From positions 23,394,965 through 23,458,964 of the forward strand of contig NC_092656.1 of the NCBI RefSeq assembly GCF_032118995.1: a stretch of DNA of 64,000 nt, written 5' to 3'. The notes below the pieces were generated by a model. The model worked only from the letters and a program-made list of their open reading frames with translations. It was not told where the DNA came from and searched no databases. Shown here one piece after another: positions 1-11,777 of the stretch (its first letter is position 1; every line of letters begins with the position of its first letter). Both the position numbers and the translations under genes were made by a program. Source of the DNA: Asterias amurensis. Lineage: Eukaryota > Echinodermata > Asteroidea > Forcipulatida > Asteriidae.

Positions 1-1260
1 GGCTTCTTCGGCGCTTTCAGAAGATTTCCGAAATCCGTAGTCCACAAGGTTCATAGGTGACGTCATGCACAAACGAATGGGTGCTGCACGCGAGGCCAAG
101 CCTCTGGTTTTTGTCGTTGCTCTCAATTTTTTACAATATCTCCGAAACTATTCATCCGATTTCAAATATTTTTGAAATGTAAGCACAAGGAGAGAATGCT
201 CCTGCCTGCTGTTAAGTCTCATAGTTGTGAGTTGTACAAAATGTGAGTTATGATTTAATATATTTCATTTTTTTCTTCCGGGGCTGTGTGTGTGTGTGTG
301 TTTTGGTACACGTGAAATCAACTTGATGGAACTGCCTAGTTCTACTTGCTTGTCCTGGGAAAAAAATCTGCGCACGGTCGGGGGGCAATCAGCATATCTG
401 CATTAGCGGTAAAAGAGCGTTAGTTGAGAAAATTCACACGCAAAATTCACTTGATTTTAACTCAAAATCTGTGATACCTACATTTGAACAACTCCAAGTG
501 CAAGTGTAGTGCGCATGCTATCTGCAACTTCTGAAGCATTAGATCGGTAAGTTTCATGATGCAGAACGCTGCAGATGGTTTTTCAAGGAAGCGAAAGGTT
601 TTGATATCAGTGGTGCTGGGGCCAAGGATACGGAGTGGATTGGACCGATTTATGGGGCTAGAACTAGTCCAGTGATGGAGCTGTCACAACAGTGTCTGGT
701 AGGTGGTTCCACAGACAGATGGCGATTGGTATGAATGAGTGTCTTGAACTATCCATCATCCACGCGGCGTGTCCTGTTCAACAGTGTTTTACCTGATGAT
801 TTAAATTACTATGCACATTGTAAATAAAACATTAATGTAAACTTGATATTTACTCACCTAAATCAGCCATTTGCTGTGAAGTAGAGAGATATTTAGTGAA
901 CAGACTGTTAAATACCACACCTCGTTTTCTACCCAAATGAACTGCAGACCGCAACATGGCACGTACACATGTACAGTATTGAACAAGTAGTTCGTGTCAG
1001 TGGAGAGTTTAATTTATATTGCACTTACGATTAGGTATTTTGTGTGTGCCATTCGACAGTAGGCCTAAAGCCCGAAAGTGCAGTAGGAGTTCAGAAAAAA
1101 ACTTTATGTATAAGCCGTTGCATCATCTTCTTGTTGGACTTGAACCTCCAAGCCCAAAAGTATGATGAAAACTTTGAAATTGGTGTCATAATTCTGGTTT
1201 TCTGAAGAACGCGTTTAAAGCACTCATTAAAAAAAAAAAAAAAAAAGTAAGAAGAAAAAA
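1..1260. other. Intergenic, nothing recognised
   Basis: It contains a short GT run (288-301) and a poly-A run (1229-1247) close to the tRNA-Ser gene. No coding frame or repeat end was identified. Confidence 0.4.
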
Positions 1261-1265
1261 TATGG

Positions 1266-1347
1266 CGTAGTCGGCAGGATTCGAACCTGCGCGGGGAGAC
1301 CCCAATAGATTTCTAGTCTATCGCCTTAACCGCTCGGCCACGACTAC
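1266..1347 (-). tRNA. tRNA-Ser (anticodon AGA)
   Basis: The 82-nt cloverleaf with a long variable arm is almost identical to animal tRNA-Ser(AGA). The acceptor stem pairs GTAGTCG with CGACTAC and the discriminator base is G. The anticodon loop is CTAGAAA, and the B box is GGTTCGAATCC. A run of six T on the minus strand (1255-1260) is the pol III terminator. It looks intact and functional. Confidence 0.97.
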
Positions 1348-2247
1348 TTGACATGATACGTAATTTTATACTTTATAAACCTTAAACTTAAAAAACGTAA
1401 TATTTTTATATGATAAAAATACAGGCTGAACACTACTAAGCTATGGAAACCAGATTGGTACTTCCCCAAAAGGTTAAATTAATGGAGAGGTCCAGTCAAA
1501 ATATAGACCTTTCTTTTGTTGATAAACAAACCGCCTTGGTTGGCATGGTCGGCCGAATGTTAGTAAAACACTCAATCGTAAAAACAGATGTTTCAACAAA
1601 ATTCAACATTTTCTGCAAACTTTCAATTAAATAAAATACCTCTCATAATTAGTTGTTTTGTTTTTGAACAAAATTAACAAATTTGGTAACATTGTTACCA
1701 AAAATAGCGATCTTTTCTTGATTTGCACTTATGGCTTTCCATAGTTTTCCAATCTGGGTTGGCAAAAACTCGGGCTGTGACGTTGCAAAAGAAAGGTCTA
1801 TACCCTTCATGAAAAAAACGAAACGGGTCAACTCGTACCCAAAATATTGTACCCAAGTCAACTCGTACCCAGGTCAACTCGTACCATACAACGTACATTG
1901 TATGCCGAAACGGAGAATTTCCGTGTGGCGTGATTTTGTAGATGATTGCGATAGGAAATAAAAATGATGTTCTACCATCATATCATGTATGGAGCTCACT
2001 TTTATTAATAATAATCTCACGAATTTCGTTTAATGTTTGTTCATCTCATTTCTGTTTTTTTTCACGAGGATATTCGTTCAGATCCATTGTGGTTTCCTTT
2101 TAATTTCCCGTGTTGACGGGTCGCCGCGAAAGGCTTTTGATTGAGCAGAGTCAGATTTTTGGTAGCCTTGATCAAGGCGCTACAACCAGCCGCGACCCGC
2201 AAAATCCCAGTCCCAATCACTGAATTCCACCAGCGCACCCCCATACA

Positions 2248-2404
2248 TAGTCTTGGCCCAAGACGATGGTGCTTGATTCTGGATAGTGTACTACGCGCGG
2301 TTGAATCGCCAAAGCGCGCCCGCCACGGTATGATTTAGTTACGTGGACGGCTCGAAATCTAGACTACACTCTGCAAGCTACCATCGTCTTGGCAATCCTG
2401 CAGC
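2248..2404 (+). mobile_element. 157-bp GC-rich MITE-like element, copy 1
   Basis: The ends are CCAAGACGATGGTGCTTG and, inverted, CCAAGACGATGGTAGCTTG. The other copy, in reverse at 5871-6027, is identical over all 157 bases. No coding potential. Confidence 0.85.
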
Positions 2405-2853
2405 ACTGCGTGCACTGTGGGCGTTGCCGTATTATGTTAATAAGGCCGTTGTCGAGGTTGTGTAATGCATATTCAACATGTGAACAACATGGCAGCGCCC
2501 AGCAGCATGAAATGAAGTCGGGTCACGGTCGGACGAACGGGACGAACGAGTGATACTATAGTATGGTTTGCCTAGCCATACTAAACGAACGCAATGCAGG
2601 GATTTAAATTCTACATCCCCTTTTCCCAGAAAACCAATTAATAATTATTGTCGTTATTCTGAAGAATAGCTGACTACAGAATGTCTGAGAGAAAACTGAC
2701 TAAGGAGGAATTAAGTAACAAAATGCTTCGTTACGTGTCGTGTTTGTTTTATGGTTTTATACTTCCCGAATGATTTGTCGTGGGCAGATCACATCATAGA
2801 GTAGATCACATGAACCACAGACAGACGAACTACCCTCAGTGCATATATTATAC

Positions 2854-2871
2854 CATGGAGGTACCTCCATG
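2854..2871. repeat. 18-bp perfect palindrome CATGGAGGTACCTCCATG
   Basis: It is a perfect palindrome, with further half motifs (CGGAGGTA; TCCTCCATGATA) within 30 bp. Confidence 0.95.
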
Positions 2872-3264
2872 ATTATACTCACACGGAGGTAGAATCCTCC
2901 ATGATACTACCGTATATAGTAGTTTTACTACAGCAAACACTATTCACTGTACATGTACAATTTATTGTCGTTCTGAGGCATCGACTCATATGACTTTGCA
3001 CATGTATTAAACTTTAGGGCTACTAATTGTGTCACAATCACATGAATACCTAATAGTCAGTATGTTATAATTAACAATGATGTATTGTGTCAAAAACAAT
3101 TGATACAGTTTAATTCAAATTATTTCTAAATAAAGGCCAACACAAATTACTTGTTCATAAAATTGATTTCTTTATTTTATTGCCAAACACAAATTCTTCA
3201 CAGAACAGTGGCTATTAAAATGATCAGGTTTGTAAACAGGCTATAACAACGATACCCCACAATT

Positions 3265-4075
3265 AAAGCCTGAGCGACTAGTGAAATTTGCTTCTCAACT
3301 ATTCGTGCCTCAAATAGTCGCAACTTCAACACCCTAGTCATTTTTCATGCCCCAAAATGCATTGCGACGTATTATTTGCTGCAGGTGCAATAGAGTTAAA
3401 CTCACGCTGAAAGGATTTAAGGATTTTGTCACTTTATGTCTAGGGCTGGGCGACTAGTGCGACACAGTGTTAAACTTGTCGCACAGTCGAGATTATTAAA
3501 ATCACTAGTCGTGTTGCGACTACTTTTTTTAATTCCTAATTGAATAATCGTGTACTCCAAAAATAGTAACAACTTCCTGTTTGGTGAGCTGTCTATTGTA
3601 TCGCTCACGACTATTCATGGCAACATAATTTACTTACGAAACACAGTCAGTGACACCAGTGACAATCCTTCAATCCTCTAAGCACGAAATTTACCATATT
3701 GTCCCTGCGGCAAACAAGTCGTGACTAGTGTCGTAGTCATGACTTTTTGAGGTGTGACTAGTCGAGTAGTAACTTACACAAGTGGCCCAGGCTTACTGAT
3801 GTCTGGTTGTGTTTCATAGGTAAATTATGTTGTCATGAAAATTCGTGACTGTGAGCGACACAATTTTTTCAGCAAGCAGGAATAGTCGCAACTATTTTAG
3901 TTGTTGTGGTGGCTCGATTTACGGAGTAGGTGAATAATGGCAGTCGCAACTCGACTAAGCAATAACTAGTTGCGATTTCGACATCAATCGTAGTGCGTAC
4001 CACTAATCGCCAATCACAGGCTTTCCCACAGCAGCATTTAAAGTGCACAGGTATCACAGCAGTTATACACAATAC
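3265..4075. mobile_element. Cluster of ACTAGT-rich non-autonomous DNA element remnants
   Basis: The start CTAGGGCTGGGCGACTAGTG (3441) and the end GTGACTAGTCGAGTAGTAAC followed by GTGGCCCAGGCTTA (about 3790) look like hAT-style inverted tips. More GCGACTAGT or reversed blocks lie on both sides, so several copies may be nested. Confidence 0.45.
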
Positions 4076-4109
4076 TGTTTGTACTATGTACTTGTGTGAG
4101 CGGCTGAGC

Positions 4110-4620
4110 CTACGACCACTCTTCTACATTGTGGGGTGCAATGCAGTTTTCATCTGATTCTCTTGGTCTTAGATAGTTTATGGCAGTTGAAAGACCATGT
4201 TGCTCATCTCGCCCAACTCTTCCACTTAGTTGTACATTTTCATCTTGGTGTTCAAAATAATGACAAACATCAACCCCAGTCCAAAAGCATCGGTTGCTAA
4301 GAGTATGCACACAGTTCCCACACTGTTGAAAAAGCTATGTAAACTCATCTTGAAAGTCAATCTCTGTATTGGTATGGTATGATACATGTCGACAATAAAT
4401 TGTGATATTGTGATACAGTGGTGGAACTTTGCAGCAAAATGTAGAGTACAGCTCTTCACATACGTCTTTCTTGATTGACAGTTAATATGATGTTCCATCT
4501 TTTCCTTTTCTCTTGAGACTTCCTCTGCAAAACAGCAAAATATCTCTTCCACAATTATATATGCTTGAATCTTGATTCTGTCACAGATTTGTCTCTCTTG
4601 AATCAAGAACTCCATTCCTT
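4110..4620 (-). pseudogene. Decayed RecQ-like DNA helicase fragment
   Basis: Two overlapping minus-strand frames carry adjacent motifs of the RecQ C-terminal helicase lobe. The first (about 4226-4450) has DMYHTIPIQRL and TVCILLATDAFGLG, like MYH...VLIATDAFGMG. The second (about 4150-4310) has TGVDVCHYFEHQDENVQLSG followed by RVGRDEQHGLSTAINYLRPR, like QESGRAGRDG..S.A.LYY. No upstream ATPase lobe was recognised. Multi-copy RecQ-like helicases are common in echinoderm and cnidarian genomes and some travel with mobile elements; which kind this was is not known. Confidence 0.6.
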
Positions 4621-5870
4621 AATTGCAGAGCAGTCGACTACCCATTCATCTGACAAGACGAGGCCTAAAAAGTATCAGTACTCCAAGGTGGGCATGCAGC
4701 AGTTCTCTAAAAGCCTTTCCTGGAAATGTGCCCTATCAGAAGAATGAAACAAATACAAATCATAGAATAAGTTCAGTGATTATATTGGGTCTTATTGTGC
4801 TAAACTTTTTCTGCATCAAGCTTAATGTAAAATGTATATCTGTTTTGATTATTAATATTTCGATCATCAATCAACCCAACTATAGTAATTGCAAACAAGT
4901 GTTAATTGCTTGTGCACAGAAGAAAAATGTAAGTTAAAAAAAAAAATGTCAGCCAATGAGCCATTTTCAAATCGAGGGATATGAATCTGTGTGCATTGAA
5001 GTGTTGGTGACTCAAGTCAGACAAATCCAATCTCACATAAAGCTGGGCTATGTTCGTTCCAAACCGAAACAAAACCAAGGAGTAGGCTCATACTTCCTTC
5101 GAATGTGAATGCGAAGTGGATTTTGGTGAGGCAATACTTTTATGAGCTGCCCTTCCATAAGTGAGACACAAGAAAATTGTGCTTCGCATGATGAAACAGC
5201 ACTGCTATTTAGCAGGAAGGAGGTCTACCTACATGAATAACATAACAACAAGTTTTGAAGTATTCAAACATGACAAACAATGACTACTTACAATGTATGA
5301 ATTTACGTTTTCTAATTCTATACAGATTCGATCAATATAAACAAGATTCTCTCCACTCACCACCTTGTGACACTGGCAGTTACATAATGACTTGGGATCC
5401 ATCCATGACTTGCTCAGTTGCAAACGTTGGTCGTATGTGGTATGGTGGTATCATGCTCTAGTTCCCTATAGTTTATTCACACCCGGACATCCTACCTCCA
5501 TGGTCCAACTGCTGCCTGCATGCAGCAGACGAAGCACACGAGAACTGACGGAGTTTATCGCAAAACCAGACCGTCCGCAGAGAGGGCACTAGCTGGTATA
5601 TTTTGACATAGTCGTTCATTAATTGCCATCTAGATAGCAGATCAATATAGCTTCGGCTCACTTGTTCATCTTTAACATTCATAATCGTGAATATTTCCTA
5701 TTTTCTTACGACTTTTCCTCCACGACAAACACGGAGCTGCCAATGCCGTGTAATCATAACATGAATGACCCCGGGGTCAACTAAACATTATGTTAATTTA
5801 TTACAACGATCGCACGCTGATTGGTTCTACAGAAAGCTGTAGAAGAAAACAATGAAAAAGTTAACACAGC

Positions 5871-6027
5871 GCTGCAGGATTGCCAAGACGATGGTAGCTT
5901 GCAGAGTGTAGTCTAGATTTCGAGCCGTCCACGTAACTAAATCATACCGTGGCGGGCGCGCTTTGGCGATTCAACCGCGCGTAGTACACTATCCAGAATC
6001 AAGCACCATCGTCTTGGGCCAAGACTA
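5871..6027 (-). mobile_element. 157-bp GC-rich MITE-like element, copy 2 (inverted)
   Basis: It is the exact reverse complement of 2248-2404. Both ends carry the CCAAGACGATGGT inverted repeat. The flanks beyond the 157 bp differ. Confidence 0.85.
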
Positions 6028-6099
6028 CCCCATACATAACACAGTGCATATAATACGTGTACAGCGTATGTACACACCTATACCTACTGTACATACACA

Positions 6100-7165
6100 T
6101 TACCATCTATATGGTACACATACGATACATTAGTATTTCTAAAGTAGCGCATTGATGGTTCTGTAACTGCCAAAATTTAGGGCGGAGCTCATTATGCTAA
6201 TGTTTACCAACAACCCGGTCTCATTGGTTGTTGGTTGACCTATAAACTCTCGCTGCGATGTCAATCACAACGTTCTGCAAGCACGCGCACGTGCTCTCCG
6301 ACGTAAACAACAATACTTGTGGCTGCTGTGCAAAAAAATTGCAATGGCGGGGGAGGGAGGGAGAAATCCCTACCCTAAAACAAAGTTGTGTACTGTATAT
6401 CAATGGTACGGTGTATAATTTGCAACAGTTCATCGTGGCACAGCTGCAGAAGCTTTCAACAAAATAAAACAACCAGGTTTAATGCACCAATCATGGATTT
6501 AGAAATAAGTAAGAAAGTTGTGTGAAATGTGTTTGAGAAAGGTTCAAAAAGTATCAAGGTGTCATGGGTTTCCGGCAATGGCTACTTGGTTAGAATTCTT
6601 AGATGGTGGGCATACCCATCCCCTTGAAGCACAAACACTTAATAACATTACTGTTTTCCCATTTCAGACCAGATGAGATAAGAAACCCAGCTGTTTATTT
6701 TGTCTAGACATATTATTCGTTACGTTTCTCGCGGTAAATCAAAGTTGGGGATCGAAAATAAATTATGTGTTGGTCGAAAACATACCAGACGGTAGAAGAT
6801 GGCGTGTGGCTTAACAACAACTACAAGAAAAGATCAATTTCATAAACTAACTCTTGCCATACTACTACACTACAATATTACACTTTAATAGTAAAGCAGC
6901 TTCCCATTCAGGGACAAATCTACCAGCTACATTGTACTTATGATGCTTATCCTCGTGTTATAATGAAACACAAGACATTACAACGGGGCCAAGGAACCCC
7001 TCCTCTCTTCGAAGTTGTTCGACACCGTACCGACCGAACGAGGCTTGTCCGGCTCACACCGGTGGCTGGCCCTTATACCGTCCGGCAGCGCATTCAGACC
7101 CATTATACATCATAGCGATTCCCACTCATGTCCATACAGCTAGCGTACAGCGTACACACACGCAC
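6100..7165. other. Unassigned sequence with a promoter-like patch
   Basis: The patch at 6185-6340 has ATGCTAAT, CATTGGTTGTTGG and several CG-rich motifs (CACGCGCACGTGCTC). Both strands carry frames of 69-83 codons without recognisable homology. No gene call is made. Confidence 0.25.
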
Positions 7166-7167
7166 AC

Positions 7168-8046
7168 ACAAGTCAATGGGAATCTACACAACCATACACA
7201 TGTCAATGGGAAACTACACAACCATACACAAGTCAATGGAAAACTACACAACCATACACAATGTCAATGGGACACTTCACAACCATACACAAGTCAATGG
7301 GAATTGACACACCCATACACCGGTCAATGGGAAACTATACAACCATACACAAGTCAATGGGAAACTACACAACCATACACAAGTCAATGGGAAACTACAC
7401 AACCATACACAAGTCAACGGGAAACTACACAACCATACACAAGTCAATGGGAAACTACACAACCATACACAAGTCAGTGGGAAACTACACAACCATACAC
7501 AAGTCAATGGGAAACTACACAACCATACACAAGTCAATGGGAAACTACACAACCATACACAAGTCAATGGGAAACTACACAACCATACACAAGTCAATGG
7601 GAAACTACACAACCATACACAAGTCAATGGGAAACTACACAACCATACACAAGTCAATGGGAAACTACACAACCATACACAAGTCACTGGGAAACTACAC
7701 AACCATACACAAGTCAATGGGAAACTACACAACCATACACATGTCAATGGGAAACTACACAACCATACACAAGTCAATGGAAAACTACACAACCATACAC
7801 AAGTCAATGGGACACTTCACAACCATACACAAGTCAATGGGAAACTACACAACCATACACAAGTCAATGGGAAACTACACAACCATACACAAGTCACTGG
7901 GAAACTACACAACCATACACAAGTCAATGGGAAACTACACAACCATACACAAGTCAATGGGAAACTACACAACCATACACATGTCAATGGGAAACTACAC
8001 AACCATACACATGTCAATGGGAAACTACACAACCATACACAAGTCA
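7168..8046. repeat. 30-bp minisatellite, about 29 copies
   Basis: The unit is AAGTCAATGGGAAACTACAC + AACCATACAC. Most units differ by zero to two bases. Since 30 is a multiple of three, several frames stay open on both strands (HKSMGNYTTI and TSQWETTQPY on the plus strand, LTCVWLCSFP on the minus); the longest is 7261-8202. I see no promoter, splice pattern or homology, so these frames are not called genes. Variants recur as blocks (see findings). Confidence 0.97.
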
Positions 8047-8185
8047 AGTTATCCCCGATGCAAATTTAACATCTATTATATGATTGATTGCTGTAAAAGG
8101 AATGACACCAATAGATTAACGTCAGGGCCCAATTTCATAGCTCTGCTGTCATTGACTGTCACCATTGTAGCACTTTTGACATACA

Positions 8186-8642
8186 GGAGCAAGTTCGGGT
8201 GAGCGACTAGACTTGACCAGAAACTGTGCGTGACGCACTCTCAAAAGTGGTTAGACTGCAGGACTTGCAATCATAAGGTTGTGGGTTCGAATCCCCCAGC
8301 TAACCGCTGGTTTCACACTGAGGGTTCCACAATGAGTAACAACTAGAATAAATATTGTCGTCTCAGGGTAATGAATCACAATTTCTTGATTTGTGTAATT
8401 TATAATCATAGACGCTAACTCTGAGAGTGATCGGCTGTTGCCAGCTTGGTATTTATATCCCTGTGTGGGAGTTTGCCGAGTTCCCTTGATGGGGAGATCA
8501 TTCAAACAAACAAATGAGCATAGTCGGACATGCTCAAGTGCATGGTTCGATCTCCATGGTTCGATATAGTCAATCTCTGTGTGCCCTATTATGGCTTCTG
8601 GTTATTCTAGTCAAGTCTAGTCGCCAATCGCACTTGCTCCAG
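8186..8642. mobile_element. MITE with long inverted ends, split by SINE A
   Basis: The left arm GAGCGACTAGACTTGACCAG and AAACTG pairs with the right arm at about 8598-8642 (TCAAGTCTAGTCGCCAATCG). The outer tips are GGAGCAAGT and ACTTGCTCC. The SINE A copy lies between the arms. Confidence 0.6.
8246..8516 (+). mobile_element. tRNA-derived SINE, family A, copy 1
   Basis: The head has A- and B-box-like motifs (GTGGTTAGACTGCAGG; GGGTTCGAATCCC). The body shares GTTTGCCGAGTTCCCTTGAT and GGGAAGATCAT-like ends with the copies at 22.1 and 36.5 kb. The tail is CAAACAAACAAA. It sits inside another element (8186-8642). Confidence 0.7.
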
Positions 8643-10233
8643 GCTGAAGTAATGTATCCATTTTATAGAGCGTCTCATAAGTAGGAAGGGTAGGAATGTT
8701 TTAACTTGAGTGGATAAATGTTCTCGCCTGCTTACATGTATACTAGTACGTTAGAATTCTAGAAAGTTCCAATGGAAATGAAACTCATCCTAAACTGTCA
8801 AGGGAGTAGGGGACCCTTTCAAAACGTTTGTGCCACCTTTTCCCCCCTTTTTTTTTTAATAAATATTTTTGTATTTGGTGATGGGCAGGATTAATTCTTT
8901 TGCAATTTTAATGCATTCTGCATTTTTACTTCAGCGTCTTTCTAATATAAATAATATTTTTTATAGACTTAATGTAAATAATAATAGATTTTTAATATGT
9001 TGGCTAACATGCAGTTATTATTAATAAACAACAAATGTAGAAAGACACAAAAAGTTTACGAAGACAACATTATTTTATTGTCACTTTTATAGTAGCAAAA
9101 AATGTCCCAATGTAGTCTTTATTTGGACATACTGACAATAAATGCTGTATAGTCTTGAACATTATACTCTAGGATGAATTAGTAATGTACATATGCATTT
9201 AGTATTTACATCAAAATAAGAGCAATTAAAGAAACACTCTGTGGAGTGTGTCTCGGGAAATGCGATCAGAAAGCAACTTGCAAAATATAAATCAATGGAA
9301 GAAATGTATAGGTGCTGTATATAATAATAAGTCTAAAAACAAAATTCATTGAAGTTTCTTCATTACATTTTCTTTTGTTTCATTAAGCAAGGGTTTACTT
9401 GTTAATGAACTAATCCAGGTTCAAGTCTAGCCACTGTGGTAAGCGAATTAACTTAACTCCCCCCCCCCAAGAGCCCAACCCATGATTCAGGACTCTATCA
9501 AGAAACATTCACAGATCTCACCTTTTGAATATAAATTCATCAAAGTCAAAAAATAAACAATTTGAAAGCAGATATGTCACAAATCCAAAGTACGCAAAAA
9601 TAAAGGTATGCCTAACCTGAAAGAAGTACAATAAGTTACAAAGTAGGTGAATCCTTTTCACTTTGAGCAACAACAAACTTAAAAGTGCATTCCAGTCAAA
9701 CTTGGGAGAAATTGGGGTAGTATAGAACACTGGTTATTCTTAATGCTGTAGATGCTGTAGATTCTGAGTAATTACCAATAGTGTCCACTGTCTTCACCAC
9801 ATGAACATATTACTGAGCTGTGTTATTTTCTCATAACTCAACATTTGTTCATTGGTATTTTAACTCGAAGCATCGGCCATTACCTTGAAAGCTCTTTCAC
9901 AGTTACTAAATTGAGTCAGTAATTCTAGTTTTGAAAATTTTGAAATTTAACTTCATCTTGTGAGTTCTTTTTTTGGTGCTAGCGGTGGGAAATTCAAAAC
10001 CAAAAGTACTGAACAAAAAAGGCAAATTTAGAAAATATTTTTTGTTCACAGTGGGGCATTAACCGACAACAAACATATGCAATAAATTAAAATATATATA
10101 CAAAGAGCTTGAAATTATAAATGAAGAATTGTTCGGTATGAAGGGATTGACTCTTTCCAACTTCTTTGAGAAATTAAATATTGATCAGTGTTCAGGAGAA
10201 AAGTTTTCTTCCAAAAACAATCGAAACATATAG

Positions 10234-10384
10234 TGGGTGCGGTCGATTAGCTTCCCTGACCCACTCCACAAGCAGTGCACCGGGGGCTGACCCGGGTGAG
10301 CCCCCGGAATGACGTCAAAGCTATTCGAACGCACCGGGGGCAGACCGGGGTTGACCCAGGGAAGCTAAACGAACGCACCCAGTG
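10234..10384. mobile_element. GC-rich 150-bp MITE with imperfect palindrome structure
   Basis: GTGGGTGCGGTCGATTAGCT and TCCCTGACCC at the left pair with GGGAAGCTAAACGAACGCAC and CCA at the right. The centre contains two CACCGGGGGC blocks. No coding potential. Confidence 0.75.
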
Positions 10385-11242
10385 ATTGAAACGTCACGTT
10401 GCTGCATCAAAATAATTTATAGCGACATAGTTTCCACGCAGGTACATTGTGGGTGTTACAGCAAACCTTATTAGATTGTCTGGGAGCTACTTTGCCTTTT
10501 ACTGTTCTGGACATTTACATTAAATTGAGATTGATAAAGCTTTTGAAAGTTTGAATTTATATGCCCATTAATACCATGTAAGAAAAAAAAGCTTTTTGGC
10601 AAAAAATTAATCCATATCAATTCCGCTAGTTATAATAACAAATATTGACCAGGGCCCAATTGCATGACACTACTAAGCACAAATTGATGTGTGCTTACAG
10701 CAAAGACACACACTTTACATGGTGCTGTGAGTGTGGGACTTGTGGTAATTTGTACCAAAAAAAGAGCAATTTTACTTGTTATAATAGTCAACTAAATGCT
10801 GTTATGGGCTGCTTTAAAAAAACTGTCTTTAGTAGTCAGCTAGTAAACTAGTAAACTATTTATTACCGACACAAAGTGAGCTTCAATATTTCAAAATTTT
10901 CCATGAGATCAGAATGTGCCAATTTTGTTGCCTTTCTTGTAGCCTGTACACACGGGGAAAAAATATACACTGATAGTTCAACTGTACATGGTACCAGATT
11001 ATTAAAGAAAATAATGGTGAAAGTTAGTTCAAATTTATTTTAAAAGTTTGATGAACTTTCATCATAGGTGTTTGTGTTATGTCCCAACAATTATTTGGAT
11101 CTCATGTGCTCTTGCTAGAAACACTCCAAAGGTTAAATGAATTCACCTTTCTTAAAATATTATTTAAAGACAAACATGGGGGCATTGGCACACATTATAT
11201 TATTATAAAGTTCCCTAGTTTTTTAATTTCTTACAATCAAAT

Positions 11243-11777
11243 ATGTTCCAGGGTCCAATTTCATAGAGCTATTTAACCACAAAAGTAGCTAAGCACAACA
11301 AAATTATGCTTAGCAGAACAAGCTTGTACCAGTTAAACTAACATGTCACATATACAATTGGTAATTGTCAAAGACCAGTCTTCTCATTTCATGTATATCA
11401 ACATATGCATAAAATAACAAACCTGTGAAAATTTGAGCTCGTTTGGCTGTCGGAGGTGCGCGACAACTATGAAAGAAAAAAACACCCTTGTCTCAGGAAG
11501 TTGTGTGCTTTCATATGCTTGATTTCGAGACCTCAAATTCTAAACTTTAGGTCTCGAAATCAAACTCGTGGAAAATTACTTCTTTCTCGAAAACTACGTC
11601 ACTTCAGAGGGAGCCGTTTCTCACAATGTTTTATACTACCAACCTCTCCCCATTACTCGTTAGCAAGTGAGGTTTTATGCTAATAATTATTTTGAGTAAT
11701 TACCAATAGTGTCCACTGCTACATGCCAAACAGAAAATGTTTCTACTTAGCAGCTCTATGATGAAATTGGGCCCTGG
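11243..11777. mobile_element. GGGCCCAATTTCAT-type MITE with nested TTAA-type MITE
   Basis: The outer element starts CAGGGTCCAATTTCATAGAG and ends CTCTATGATGAAATTGGGCC + CTG. The inner element (about 11348-11722) is the TTAA family 1 MITE in reverse, with TTTCGAGACCTCAAATTC and CTCTCCCCATTACTCG. Relatives of the outer family occur at 14772-15047, 18020-18290, 45495-45680, 45780-45975 and 62615-62800. Confidence 0.7.

Noticed and set aside
2062-2244. 60-codon minus-strand frame (MGVRWWNSVIGTG...) as a conserved small protein
   Set aside because: No family was recognised, it has no splice or promoter support, and it borders the 157-bp element; too weak to call.
7168-8046. CRISPR-like array
   Set aside because: The units are contiguous with no spacers, and the genome is eukaryotic.
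7261-8202. 313-codon repetitive frame (HKSMGNYTTI repeats) as a secreted or structural repeat protein gene
   Set aside because: The frame follows from a 30-bp minisatellite; equally long open frames exist in another frame and on the other strand, and there is no signal peptide, promoter or splice support.
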